From Platycnemis pennipes (taxonomy: Eukaryota; Arthropoda; Insecta; Odonata; Platycnemididae), in contig OW121848.1 in the NCBI GenBank assembly GCA_933228895.1, positions 139,332,615 to 139,396,614 of the forward strand: a stretch of DNA of 64,000 nucleotides, read 5' to 3'. A model generated the notes under the pieces. The model worked only from the letters and a program-made list of their open reading frames with translations. It had not been told where the DNA came from and did no database searches. Below, piece after piece: positions 12,624 through 24,273 of this stretch (positions within the stretch are counted from its first letter, which is position 1; every line of letters begins with the position of its first letter). The position numbers and the translations under genes were made by a program.

Positions 12624-12920
12624 CACTGTAAAAAGTAGATCTGATTATAAGGTACAAAAGCGATCTGAATTTCAGATGCAACAATTTTAAGACAGGGTAT
12701 GTTGAAATTCAGCAGTAATATCTTGTCTAAAAATAAGGCAGGTGAACGACTGAAAATCAGACCATCCTGAATACTGCTCCCTCTGCTTCCTGCTTAACTG
12801 CTCGTGTACCAACCATCCATGTTCCTGCCTCTTCCGCACCTTAAATCCGTGTTCCTGCCTTACAACCAGACAGCGCTTAAATTCAGATCGCACTGAAAAT
12901 CAGATCAACTTTTTACAGTG
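12624..12920 (-). mobile_element. MITE family A, copy 1
   Basis: The 297-bp element has inverted ends starting CACTGTAAAAAGT and is flanked by TA on both sides (12622-12623 and 12921-12922). It is nearly the same as the element at 16806-17101 but in the opposite orientation. Inside are repeated GATCTGAATTT and CAGGAAC-type motifs. TA duplications fit the Tc1/mariner group. It has no coding capacity. The ORF across it (12687-12893) is a shadow of the repeat. Confidence 0.88.
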
Positions 12921-12922
12921 TA

Positions 12923-15290
12923 CTGTATAGAACCTTTGGGATAATTTTAAGGGAATCATGAGGGAAAATTTTGAAGAAATACAAGGCAAGGTTGGCATTG
13001 ATTGATACACCAATGCTTCAAATTACAGAATGGATCCTGCTCACCTTCTTAACCCTCTTTCCACGTGTTAAAGGCACTCAAAATATGACTTTCTTAATTC
13101 CCCCCCCCCCCCTCTCACCCTACTCATTGATTAGGTGGTGTGATAAATATCATTTTTATCCTAATAAGGCAGTGTACATAAAAATCCGAAAGATTTAAGG
13201 TGGTTATTTTCTTCGAAATCTCTGATAACTTGTATTCCATCCAACGCCCACACTATTAGCCAAATTGGCTTTCCATCCGTACCAAGTCATGAGGTTAATT
13301 GCTGTGAATTTGAGATCAATATAAGCATGCGACTATTATTCAACTTAATTTACATATAATGATCAACTTCCGGACTGATTCCAGAGTAATTGCTTCTTCA
13401 AGTGCAATGATGCCTATGAAACTATTTAAACGTTCTAATCACTCTCATATTTTGTGTTCTCACAACTTCTTTAAAGACTCTAAATAAGATGTTTGAGGAT
13501 TCGATCACGACAACCGCCGTTTCTTCTCGCGCCCTCACGCCAGTCTACTCGAATTGGTCTGGGGAAAGGGAGCGACTTCAAAGGGTTTCTCGCTCGCCTC
13601 TTTATCTCTCGAGGAGATCACTTAATCTCGACATCGTGGATTGCCCTCCATTAGGCCTGGATCCGCCTCACCAGCCAAATTGACGGCCGTTCAACCCGTC
13701 ACTTTTCCCGATTTCTCTGTGCATTTTCCATATCCATTTCTTTAACCGAATCCCGTATGTGCCCCTCTTTAGTGACATCCGATGGAAATATGGACCGCTC
13801 AAACACAAACTGAGTTCTCAATGCGTCATTATTACATGTTAGGTCCGTCGTCTTACGCCGATAAATCATTCCTTGGGGTCAGCACCTATTCATTTGAGCG
13901 CAGTTTTGGTTTTCACCATACAGCAAGTGATTCATGCCTCGCAAAGCACGTGATAATTCTATAAATGCGCTAAGGAATAGTTCAATCAAGTTTTAGCACA
14001 AATCCGCCAAATACCATTTATCCAGCATGTGACAGTTTTTAGTTGAAAGATTTTATTCTTTATTTAGAAGCTCCCTGTCATTTTTCTCCCCTGTGAATTG
14101 TAAATATATGAATGTGGAATCTAACTCAATTGAACTTTTCAATTAACTTGAATCAAATTTTTTATTCTCGGTACAGCAAAGTAATTACGATTTCACTTCG
14201 TGGAAGGTAAGCAATTTTTAAGCTTTCTGCTAACCTATTGAGGGAATGACTTTAAGGGATACAAAATTGTATTCTTTTGATTCATTTCACGAGTTGCTAT
14301 AGGATCAATGTTCTTCTAGAACATAGTATTCTTCATGGTGGCTCGGAAAGAGTTTGTCCTTAATATGATGCCAAGTGGAAATGTGAACTTGAACCGACGA
14401 CACATTTTCTAAATGATAGTGCTTCATCTATACAGAATTTGAAACTCATGTCTAATTTCACGGTGTCTCGCAATCCTTACGTCCATTTCTCAATGCGAAG
14501 ACATTTTCATTTGTTGAATCTGAGTATGTACACACTCTTTAATTTCACCGCCGCAAAACAGCATTTAATTCGTTCTAGTAACAAACCGGCTCTTCACGCT
14601 CCGAATATTTTCCACTCTCAGCTTTAATACTTTTCCGTACAATTTCATATTCACCGGAGGCATGATTTGATTGATGGTGTGATTTAGTTATGAATTTATG
14701 AGCACAATTTGTGTGACGTGGTACTGTGACCTGGTTAGTAACCGACATTCCAAATGTCGCCGTAACTTACGATGTTTTTCAAGGAATTCAAAGTCAGAAA
14801 CTTCAAACTAGTTTACGAAGTTATAGATACAAGGTATTGTATTTCCGAAAACCACCCTTGCCAAACTGCTCAATTTATCTCTCCAAGAGTTATATAGTTT
14901 TTTTTGCATGTCGTTATCGACGCATTTTGACTCTGATTACTGTGGTGCAAATAATCTGTAAGAATCTAATCGGCGTAGTCTTTATTTAAGTTAACTAAAA
15001 TCCTGAATTTTTTCCTCCAAGACAAATATATTTTCATTCATCAGATGAATTAAATTCGGAATGTTTCATTTTCTACGAACTCGAAGTTGAAAATTAGATT
15101 AGATGGTATCAAGAATGATGACAGCGATGAAAGTCTTTAAGTAACTGAACCCTTACGCAGTAACTTAACGGTAAACCTTATTTACTGCCTTGAAAATTCG
15201 CATGATATAACTATCAAGTTTAGTTATCAATTAGATCAAGATTGGTCTAACGAGTTCATCTTCTCAATTATTATATCCTCCTCACGTTAA
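12923..15290. other. Spacer with a small CpG-rich patch
   Basis: The base content is richer in CpG at about 13495-13690. No ORF here has recognisable motifs. The rest is AT-rich and unassigned, and I find no tRNA or transposon ends. Confidence 0.5.
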
Positions 15291-15299
15291 CATATTTCT

Positions 15300-15560
15300 T
15301 CTCTTTCGTTTCATCGCCATTTTCTCCATATACCTCATGTGTTGTCTTCCTCTGCAGTCATCACGTCCCCTTTCCTTCAACGATTGTCATCACGAGACCA
15401 TTTTGTCCCAAATTCTGTCCCATCAGCCACTTCCGTCTTCATTCTGAATTCATATGAGATTCCAATATTTTCTGCTGTAGTGTTTTCCTAGCTTTTCTGC
15501 CCTTCTGTATCTCTTTATTTCAACTTCTTCAAGTTTTGCCTTTAACTGATGTTTATAATC
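15300..15560 (-). mobile_element. Degraded LINE tail, minus strand
   Basis: Read on the minus strand, broken by frameshifts, this segment gives MTIVEGKGT, then a stretch resembling HEVYGEN. It lines up with IVEGKVNGKIGKRRPRMRYMEQ in the better-preserved LINE end at 24262-24002. It is an old relic, and the match is by eye. Confidence 0.4.
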
Positions 15561-16803
15561 ATAATTTACTGGAATGATACTCCAGATGTACCTACAATCT
15601 AATGTAATACTATTTTACTTCCAGACTTATCTTTTAAGCTGGTAGTTTACATAAAATCTGGTAGAAGGCTTTTTTTCACCATGTCCATCCTCTGATTACG
15701 TCTTCTTTCATTCTATTTATTCTTCTTATTAAATCAATAAACTTCCGCAGTCTCAACCATTTTTTATCCAGTTTAATACTTTTTACCCTCTTGTTTCTTC
15801 CGATAATGCTTCTGATACATTTGTTTTGCTCTCGTTTTTCTAAAAGTGGTATTATATCAGTATTTTTTTCATTATTTACTTTCAATTTTCTTTCGTCTCT
15901 ACCTTAACAGTTGAGTAGCCGAAGAAACATGCATGCTATTTCTTTCTCAGTGAATACTCTCTCTTGAAGTCTACTTTTCGACATGTCTAATTGATAAATC
16001 GATGTAAATATGAACAATGAAGAGAAACTTCACTTATCTTTGGCCTATGCTTTCCCTTAAATTGTTCCTTAACTGATAGGTTCAGATTTAATCAGTTATC
16101 TGGTATTGTAATTTATATTATCCTACACATCCTCTGCTGCTTCATTTTCTTAATCGGTGTAAATTTGTACCCATGTAATACTGTGTCATTTACTGGCTTG
16201 CTTGCTCTCTTCGCTGTGACTGTCCTTTCATTACACTGTCGGAAATTTATGGCACGCACAATGCACGTTTAATAACTAAATTTCCATCCCTGCATATTCC
16301 ATTCATCAGTGAAACCGCTCCAGAAATATTCCTTTTTCCAAATAAGTTAATATCACCGATTCTCAAAATATGGAGCCTCAGTTTTCGTATCCTGCTTCCA
16401 GAATAGCAGATTTTTCCCCATACCCGAAGTTATCTTACATATCATGTTCATATTTTGAATAAATAAAGTAAATATTTTATCACATTTTACTGAGTTACTC
16501 TATCAGGTAGGTGATGGACACCCAGACATCCGAAATGATATATGTTTCCGATAAAATTCTCAAAAAATAGGTTTCAAAATATTTTAATGCTGAAAATTAA
16601 TAAATTAAGATTCAATTACTAATCACTTGAACGTTTAAGAGCTATCCTTAGCTGCGCATATTTCATATAACAACGTCGTTTTTATAAAATGTTCTCTAAA
16701 ATTATCTTCTTGTCTAGCAAATTCAAAAACAAACCAGTTTCATTATATATTCTTTCTCCAATGCTCTATGTCGGGAGCATTCTTAATTTAAGTTCCATGC
16801 TAT
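15561..16803. other. AT-rich spacer, nothing recognised
   Basis: A Lys/Arg-rich ORF on the minus strand (15676-15885, 69 aa) could belong to the same old LINE, since it lies just upstream in the same orientation, but it carries no diagnostic motif. The rest is unassigned. Confidence 0.45.
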
Positions 16804-16805
16804 TA

Positions 16806-17101
16806 CACTGTAAAAAGTTGATCTGATTTTCAGTGCGATCTGAATTTAAGCGCTGTCTGGTTTAAGGCAGGAACACGGATGCAAGGTGCGGAAGAGGCAG
16901 GAACATGGATGGCTGGTACAGGAGCAGTTAAGCAGGAAGCAGAGGAAGCAGAATTCTGGATGGTCTGATTTTCAGTCGTTCACCTGCCTTATTTTTAGAC
17001 AAGATATTACTGCTGAAATTCAACATACCCTGTCTTAAAATTGTTGCATCTGTAATTCAGATCGCTTTTGTACCTTAAAATCAGATCTACTTTTTACAGT
17101 G
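16806..17101 (+). mobile_element. MITE family A, copy 2
   Basis: The 296-bp copy has the CACTGTAAAAAGTTGATCTG end, TA on both flanks (16804-16805 and 17102-17103), and the same interior as the 12624-12920 copy, inverted relative to it. A few single-base differences separate the two. It is non-coding. Confidence 0.88.
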
Positions 17102-17794
17102 TATAACCTAGTGACTTTCCACTTCCAATGTCGGACATTCGGGTAAGATATAAAATGTCTAACTGGCTGAACTCTTCCCCCACTCCCGAAATTTTATCCT
17201 AAGCATAAACCTAATGGCTCTGAATAACATTATTCATCTTTTTTTTACCAGCGCTTTTTTCACCAAACTTAAGGAGTGGAAAACGTGTTAACTTGAATTG
17301 ACCGATCAAAACGGACTTCCATCAGACTTAGCGAGTGTGTTTACATTCAGAGTGACAGGCGGCGAAGAGTGAGGCAGATTGAAAAGAGTTGATTGAAATC
17401 AACTGCTGGAAATATTTATAAGAGTAGGCATTTTTGGCTTCGGACGTAATAAGTGCGTAAAAAACCCAACATCTAAAATACAAGTGGAAAGGAAAGACAG
17501 AATTTGAGTTAAGACATGACTGACAATGTCTGAAGCTGGATTTTGTTTTTCTCGTCCTCTCCTGAACTAATCTGGAAACATTTTAATGACCATAGACTGA
17601 CAGTGACACCACTATGTTCATCCCGAAGATCGTTCTTGTTAGTGAAGGCAGAGTTCACCAAGTATCAGTACCCAGCAACCGCGCGTGAAAGATGTGGTTG
17701 ATCTCGGTGCAGGAATCGACTCCTTTCCTAGCGCCGACTGTGGCTTCCCATGAGGAAACAATAAATTTCAGTTTCACACTCAGTTTCAGTTGTA

Positions 17795-18323
17795 AGGTGC
17801 GTTTACACGTAGCAGTGCAATGCTATGTCAGCCGCACGATGCGCGATATATCGCTATCGCTACTGCTATGATGCATCTGCACCAACTTCTATGCGGCTCA
17901 AAGCCTCTAGTTAGGCGTTGTCATAACAAATAAAAAGCTTTTGATGTCAAAAGTGATCGATGCTTAAATTTTCATGAAATTCTTCAAGCAATAAATTCCA
18001 TTGGAATTTGTTTTCTGTTCTCAATCTTTAAAGAGTATAATCTTATCTTCGGGGAGGGATATCCTTGTTGTTATATCCAAATTCCCGGTATCAGACGTCA
18101 TGTATCTCTATATTTAACAGGCTTAGTCCGTTGGCGATTGTTGTGCTAAATACATTTCCGCTGGAAAGTAGACCGGCTTCGCTAACAGCTCGAACGTGGA
18201 TCGATAGTCTTCGATTCATGTCCAGTATCGACTTCCACTCTTATCGCAGTTGCTGTTTACACGTGCGAGTCGGGTTTCGCAGTTAACTGCCATAGCAGTC
18301 AATTTCTACGTGTAAACGCACCT
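17795..18323. mobile_element. MITE with AGGTGCGTTTACACGTA inverted ends
   Basis: Both ends read AGGTGCGTTTACACGTA inward as exact inverted repeats, about 529 bp apart, flanked by TA (17793-17794 and 18324-18325). The interior contains further partial palindromes and no transposase. The ends resemble those of the AGGCCGCTTTACACG family in this window, so a PIF/Harbinger-like origin is possible, but the flank here reads TA rather than a clean TWA triplet. Confidence 0.78.
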
Positions 18324-18342
18324 TAAGCCTTGAGATTCCTCT

Positions 18343-18402
18343 CCCGGATTCGACCCCGAGACCTAAGGTCAGTATCCTAAGGCTCTATCCACGGGACTAT
18401 GA
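18343..18402 (-). mobile_element. tRNA-like SINE head
   Basis: The minus strand carries an A-box-like CGTGGATAGAGCCTTAGG and a B box GGGGTCGAATCC at tRNA-like spacing. The acceptor stem does not pair, so this is not a tRNA gene. A SINE head or tRNA pseudogene is likely; it follows the MITE at 17795-18323 almost directly. Confidence 0.5.
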
Positions 18403-19209
18403 TACTATTACTCAAAATAGAGAGAAGTAGGGAAGAATCATTTTTAATGTTCACCATTTACTTACGTTAGCCCCTTTTCCTCGAATACCCCTTATGCGAT
18501 TGTCATTCTTTCGTTGAGCAAGCCATTTTCTCCATTTCTGTAGCCCTGGAAGAATTCCGTTCCCGCGTACGATTGGGCGGAAACGCCTCTTATTTATATT
18601 TCATAGTTCTATTCCGCTCATATTTTAGGTGGCGAATTAATGTTCAGTTACTCTGTTACCTATAGTTATGTAATTTTATGGCGGATTCATGCCAAATAGC
18701 ATCATAATTCTCTTCAAAAGTAACTGTTCTAATAGTTTGTCTAATTAAATGTTGATTCCGAAGTTAAAATTAACTGTCCTTATTATATGTATGCTACCTA
18801 CCTGAAATATGTCTCCTGGTGAATATTTCACTTTATTTTATCGAGCAGACAACCGATTAAAAAGATGCAGATTCGAATCTGCCAAACTTTGTTCGCCATT
18901 TAAACTTCAGTGATGACAATTTTTCTGTCGATAATCTCCCTATCATAAGCTGCTTCATGATATGAGAAGACAAACTCCTTCACAAAAAGACTATAGCCAT
19001 GATATTTAAATAAATAGTTGTGTTTTTAGAGAAAAAAGTTTTCTTCTCTCTAAAAAAAAGTTTTAAAAAGACTTTAAAATAGAGATCAATTTACAATAGC
19101 ATCATAATTTCGTAACAAATTAAATCTTCTAAAATTATATCGTTGGACAGTTAGTTGGAGTAGTGGTATTCGTCAGTAGGTTAAGGGATAGCTACTTTAG
19201 TTTCAAGAG

Positions 19210-19300
19210 GCTCCCTTCTTCGACATCGATGATAAGGTTGGCCAGTATCCTGGTGAATAACGTGCCGACTTGAGTCACGGGTTAAAATCCTCTCTCGGAC
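19210..19300 (+). mobile_element. Degraded tRNA-like SINE head
   Basis: GGTTGGCCAGTATCCTGGTG followed by CACGGGTTAAAATCC has A- and B-box layout with mismatches. It is non-functional as tRNA. The call is tentative. Confidence 0.3.
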
Positions 19301-19396
19301 ATGGATGTCGAGTTTGTCTCCGTTTAAACGTTAGATGAGATGGTGTGATATAGCGGAAGGACTTGGAAGACTTAAATACCGAATTTGGAATACTAC

Positions 19397-19470
19397 TCTA
19401 GGCTTGTTAGCCTGGTTGGTTACGCGACGTCCTACCAATCCAAAGGTCGCAGGTTCGAAACTTGCCTCAA
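19397..19470 (+). mobile_element. tRNA-like SINE head
   Basis: TTAGCCTGGTTGGTTACGCG fits a Pol III A box and CGCAGGTTCGAAACTTGCC a B box. Spacing is tRNA-like but the cloverleaf is incomplete. It abuts the foldback at 19470-19690, which may be the body of the same element. Confidence 0.5.
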
Positions 19471-19690
19471 ACATTGCTCAAAAATAAAATAAACTCTGTT
19501 ATATTCTACACGATTATTATTATCCCCTCAACCGGTTTCAACCTCTTCAGGTAATTATCAAGAAGAGAGTTAGAGGAGATACTCACCTTTTACTCTCATC
19601 TTGATACTGACCTGAAGATGTTGAAACAAATTGTGGGAATAATAATAATCGTGTACAATATAGCATTGTTTATTTCATTTTTGAGTTATG
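19470..19690. repeat. Foldback with about 100-bp arms
   Basis: The left arm contains ACACGATTATTATTATCCC and TTTCAACCTCTTCAGG; the right arm is its inverse, with about 85 percent identity by eye (CCTGAAGATGTTGAAAC and AATAATAATAATCGTGTA). The outer arms also pair (CTCAAAAATAAAATAAAC). No target duplication could be fixed and no ORF is present. Confidence 0.75.
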
Positions 19691-19767
19691 TCGATATTCC
19701 GCTCTAACTTGCAAACTGTTGAGATGATTCGGACACTAGTGTTGTGTTTGCACTAGGACTGGTCTTA

Positions 19768-19988
19768 AGGCCGCTTTACACGATACAATTTTTTGCACAA
19801 TTTCTTGTACAAACTCTTGTATAGACTGAACGAAATTGTATTTTTGTCTGAATGGAATTAGAACACGTTCTATTTCCCGTTCAGTCATTCAGGCAATCGC
19901 ACAAGTTTTCGTACAATTTGCCGCTTTACACGGTAAAATTTCCTCATGCAAGAGTTTGTACAATAAATTGCATCGTGTAAAGCGGCCT
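19768..19988 (+). mobile_element. MITE family B, copy 1 (PIF/Harbinger type)
   Basis: The 221-bp element has inverted ends AGGCCGCTTTACACGAT and is flanked by the triplet TTA on both sides (19765-19767 and 19989-19991). TWA triplets are the known target of PIF/Harbinger elements. The element is largely self-complementary (GTACAAACTCTTGTA and GAGTTTGTACAATAAATTG regions) and holds an extra internal copy of the end motif, CCGCTTTACACGG. It has no coding capacity. Confidence 0.85.
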
Positions 19989-19999
19989 TTAGAATGAAG

Positions 20000-21950
20000 T
20001 TTAATTGGACGGTGTGATATTCCCTAAAAAAGGAATTCTACCATTACGGCCACAATGCTGGCGCATTTCAGACATATCTCTTATCTCTCTTAACTTCGTT
20101 CTCGTCGTCGTTCACCGAGGAAGGGGGCATTAAGGGAGGGGGACGGACACTTGCCAGAGCTAGCCCCGCCCCTGAGGAGTGTTTTTGAAACCGTCGGGAT
20201 TATCTCGAATAGTTAACCAAGGAGTCACGTGGTACAAACACGAATATCATTAATTGTTTTCACTTGAATTTTTCTCGTCCGCCTCGTATATAGGTACCCC
20301 AGATGAGATAAAACATGAGCGTAAGCAATGAATGAGGTTGTAATCAGCGGTTTTAACACACCAAATTGGCAAACAGTTCGAGTTTATATCACGTGACACC
20401 TTGGTTAGCTATTCCATAAAATCTCGATGGCTTCAAGCACTAATCCCGCTGGTGAAGATACTACTAGGCGATCCTTCCGCAGTACAGTTAGAGCGGCGCT
20501 TTGTGCAAGTGAGTCACGGCCCTCCCGAGCCTTCGACATCTCCCCCTGGGGAGCTCGTCGAAGACAGCACACGACTCGAGCGGTTTGATGGCTAACCAGA
20601 CGATCGTCTTACTTGAGCCTCTCTACTACTCCCGTTCCAAACCATTTCCCCCTTCCATTCGCCCCCCTTCACCCACCTGCCGCTTTAGTCTTCCCCATCT
20701 CACCTCGCGCACACCCTTCAAGCCCTCGTCTCCACTGCGGTGCGCGAACACGCAACGGCGTCTATCGGTCCATTGGAAGCGGAGTGCCGCAAAATGCGTC
20801 CCTCGTTTGACACCCGATCCGCCCTCTTGCGGACTGATATCTTGAGGTTAATTAACGATGACGTAAGCCCCATCAGCGTGCCAATTATTGCTCTTAATAA
20901 CGTAACGAGGTGAAGTCCACGAGATTCGCGAAGGTCACTGCGGCCATGTACTGCTCGTCGAATTGCGGTTATGGCGAGTTTTTGATCTCCGTGACGTGGA
21001 GAAAGTCGATCGAAAGAAGATGAAGAATTGAGCGAATCGGGAGGAATACCCGTGGTCCACTTGGCGAATGCTGACTCTTTTCAAACTGTACACCATTCAA
21101 AGATAGGCGGGATCGAAGGTATAGCTTCAGGTAAATACCCTTACGTTAAAATTCAGTGGATAAAAATCTATTTAAAGCCATTCGTAAGGGTAAATTTTGA
21201 TTGTTTTAAGAATACGAGAGAAAGCACGAATCCAGGAACCTAATAAATTCAATTTATGAACCCGAATTGACATTAGTAAGAAAATGGAGGCTAGAAAAAA
21301 GGATTCGTAAACTAAAGAAGTATTTCTACACCCACCACTATTCACTTTTTCGTATTTCAACCTAATACCCTTTGGAATTTAGAAAAATAACAACATTGAC
21401 AAAACTCCCAAAATGAGGATCAACTGCTGGTAATGAAAAATATTTCAGGGAGCATTGCAATTTGGCTGGAGCTTGGGTGACGACGTCTTCTTGACGTCGA
21501 AATGGTGTAACGTTTGCCGCTTTAAATTGTAATGATCTTCCAACGGTGGCCGGACGGAAACATCTATATATCATCAGCATGCGCTAGAACCGTACCAGTT
21601 CTACCATAATATATAAAGCGATAGTGATATGGTATTACTATCTGCCTAACATACCTCGGCCTTAAAATGAAAGCAACAAAGCAAGTAATTCATCTTTATT
21701 TGCTGTAATGTAAAATACCCTACGTGACTAGTCATGCATTTTTCGATTAAAAACTATAATCGATGCCGGTGAAACCATTATTATCCATGGTACCAAGTCG
21801 CTAAAAATATTTTTCCCGTGCTGATAAAAAAATGAGACAGAGGATTTATATCCTATGCAAGGATTCATCTGAAACTCATAACTAAGCCTGCATCTTTCTC
21901 TGAATATATTAAGTACAATACTCACTCATTTCAGCAACTGAAACAAACAT
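20000..21950. other. Spacer with CpG-rich patch at 20440-20950
   Basis: CpG-rich sequence covers about 20440-20950, with several overlapping ORFs on the plus strand (20401-20595, 20585-20845, 20613-20810) and no recognised motif. This may be a promoter-type CpG patch, but no gene signal follows. From 20950 to 21950 the DNA is AT-rich and unassigned. Confidence 0.45.
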
Positions 21951-22065
21951 CGTTTTAAGCGGCCTTTAGATTGGGACATCGACTGAGATATGCCAGTGCG
22001 ATAGTGAATTGCCAAAGTGGGGGAGGAGGAAAGGTGCCAGGGAAAAAAAAGGAAATCAAATTATT

Positions 22066-22131
22066 GTGGTAACTAGAGGACTAGACTCCTTGTCCTAGGG
22101 TCCGAGTTTGAATACTGGCCGTGACACTGGA
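22066..22131 (+). mobile_element. tRNA-like SINE head
   Basis: GTGGTAACTAGAGGACTAGA and CCGAGTTTGAATACTGGCC have A- and B-box layout with several mismatches. Four CATAAC-type repeats follow at 22143-22166. It cannot fold as a tRNA. Confidence 0.4.
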
Positions 22132-22181
22132 GTCTTTAAGTGTCATAACCATAACCATAACCATAAGTGTCAGGAGTCATA

Positions 22182-22226
22182 ACTCCGTTATGGGCCAGAA
22201 TACTGCATTCTGGCCCATAACGGAGT
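22182..22226. repeat. Perfect 20-bp hairpin with 5-nt loop
   Basis: ACTCCGTTATGGGCCAGAAT (22182-22201) is followed by ACTGC and its exact reverse complement (22207-22226). It follows the SINE-like stretch at 22066-22131, so it could be part of that element. Confidence 0.9.
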
Positions 22227-22254
22227 ACTGTGTGTGTGAGCACTTCATGTTCAC

Positions 22255-22450
22255 TTCAGTGTCCGCCTGATGGGATGTTAAATCGGGGATCATTTGGCTC
22301 CTTTCGTTAAGAGTAGGAAAATGCATACGCCAAATTTCTTGGTGCCCATTCCTCATCTCTGAAATACCCTGCCTGCATCCAATCACCCACCTATCCTTAA
22401 GGGTGCAAATGACCTCAGCTGTCGTTCGCCTCTCCCTAATTACATTGACA
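22255..22450. mobile_element. Possible LINE 3-prime region
   Basis: GGCTCCTTTCGTTAAGAGTAGG near 22290-22315 resembles GCGCCTTTCGTTAAGGGCAGG at 10779-10799, and TCAGCTGTCGTTCGCCTCTC near 22411-22431 resembles GACGGTCGCCTCTCCCGAATTAC near 11187-11209. The shared order of two motifs suggests the same repeat family. I cannot place boundaries. Confidence 0.4.
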
Positions 22451-23917
22451 ACTTCTCTCCATAAAAAGGTCACGATCCATGGGAGATTGTATCTGAACTC
22501 TACTTCCTTCCGCTCACCTCTTCCTTGCTTTCTAAACATTTGTCCTTCAAAGTGCTCAAGGCCTCAACTCAAGATTTCCTTATTCCGTCCCGTGAGAGCG
22601 TACCAATAATGGATCGCATTGGAAGTCAGATGTTTCAACGTTCACTCACTACGGTCCCCCACCTTCTACACTGAAAATTCAAGCCCTCTTATCTTATTGT
22701 CACTGGGAACAACAAATTCCGAGGATCCTCAAAGTGTTACACGATAATCATATCACAAATCCCTCTGTAAGTGAAAAACTACGAATCGCTACTGAAGGCA
22801 TCACTTTGTGGAATTTTTTTACATCCATAATTGATAAAACACGGGGTAAATGAATATAAACGGATACTGTTATGAGATGAATTCTGTTTCACGGTAAAAG
22901 AAAATGACACCACATGATGAAATCTAGGTCTATTGTCTCTCAATGAATAGTGTGGATTATACTCAGTGAGTTTATTCAATTATATTCTAACGTAGAGTAA
23001 GTATATCTATGATACTATAAATCGCGTCTATGATGCCATTTGAGCTTTTTTTTCACATTTTGGAGAAATATTTAGGAATGTCCGCAGTATTCTCGATCTT
23101 CTCCCGCAGTTAGATTTCGCAGGGAGTGCATAGAAAATGCGCATAATTTCAGTAGCTTACATCTAGGCGTATCTCTTGAAATAAACGATTATTCAAGGAT
23201 GAATAGTACCTATATTTCACTGGTTTGCCGGCCAAAAACAAGAAACTCATAATTTTGCACAAACAGATATGGGGGAAAATATGAGGACCATGCAAGGAGG
23301 TTAAAACGTAATGATGGAGTTAACATCACAGCTTGTTCGTGAAGCAAGATACAAGGCCCAATACAGTCGGTGCAGTCATATTGGTTTACTGCTCGAGCTA
23401 ACGGAATCAAGCTGTTTATGCACGAGGGTAATAGGAAACGAGTAGATGAATGACGGAATGCGCTTTAAAAGTTCGTTAAACTAACTGTAGTAAGTGCTTA
23501 AATACGCAAACACATACTGAATGTTTAGCTTAATCCGTTTCTCAATACCAGCTGCTTGGAATACAATTAAATCGTATTTGAATAAAATCTACTTTCCTAA
23601 CATAGTCTCAGGAAGATTGACGGACACCCTGCATGAATTTCTGGTATGATTCCGCTGTTATTCGTGTTTTAATACATTTACCATATCCATAAGAGGCCAT
23701 TAAAATGTTTTGTACCGGGTAGGCGTGCCCTAATTATTCCCAATCATGTGAATGTCCCCGCAGTCCCTTCTAGTCTCCTTGGGACCATGAATCTGGGCAG
23801 CGTTCCGCATATCCAATCAGTATTCCGTGCGCGTTGCCACTGCCAAAATCTGTATTGCGCATCAGCCAATTTGAGCTCGCCCATTTCTCGCTCGTATTGC
23901 ATCTCATTCTTTTATAA
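22451..23917. other. AT-rich spacer, nothing recognised
   Basis: I find no gene, tRNA or transposon ends here. ORFs of 65-70 codons lack motifs. Confidence 0.5.
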
Positions 23918-23968
23918 AGGCCGCTTTACACGATACAATTTTTTGTACAATTTCTTGTACAAACTCTT

Positions 23969-24273
23969 CATCATCATCATCATCATCATTGGTCAACAAT
24001 CCTAGGATTGGTTTGACGCAGCTTTCCACTCGATTTTTCTATCGGCCAACCTTTTCATTGTGACGTAATTCTTCTCTTTTACATTCTTCACAACCTGTTC
24101 CATGTATCTCATACGAGGCCTGCGTTTTCCAATCTTCCCGTTCACTTTTCCCTCGACGATAGTCTTCATCAGGCCATCGTGTCTCAAGATATGGCCGATT
24201 AAGTTTTCCCTTCTTTTTAGAGTTGTCAGCAGACTTCTCTTTTCTCCTACTCTTCTTAGCACTTCCTCATTAC
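23969..24273 (-). mobile_element. 5-prime-truncated LINE nested in MITE
   Basis: The 305-bp insert is flanked by the 11-bp direct repeat TACAAACTCTT (23958-23968 and 24274-24284), a target-site duplication of target-primed retrotransposition. Its 3-prime end, on the left, is a short GAT repeat tail, as many non-LTR elements have. The inside codes for a reverse-transcriptase C-terminus on the minus strand. The ends and open frame look younger than other LINE relics here. Confidence 0.85.
24002..24262 (-). pseudogene. Reverse transcriptase C-terminal fragment (non-LTR)
   Basis: About 86 codons remain open to a stop at 24002. The peptide has the pattern seen at the end of many non-LTR retrotransposon polyproteins: a basic stretch, then NLIGHILRHDGLMKTIVEGK, GKIGKRRPRMRYMEQ, and an Arg/Lys-rich end. 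The polymerase palm and endonuclease are missing because of 5-prime truncation, so it is not functional. The stop at the end appears to be the true one, since only about 30 bp and the repeat tail follow. The clade is not assigned. Confidence 0.75.

Noticed and set aside
12687..12893. Minus ORF of 68 codons
   Set aside because: It lies wholly in the MITE at 12624-12920, and the other copy of the MITE does not keep it intact.
21953..21970. Possible solo end of MITE family B (AAGCGGCCTTTAGA)
   Set aside because: Only about 12 bases agree and no partner end is seen nearby.
23969..23990. CAT repeat as an ordinary microsatellite
   Set aside because: It forms the tail of the LINE between 11-bp target duplications.
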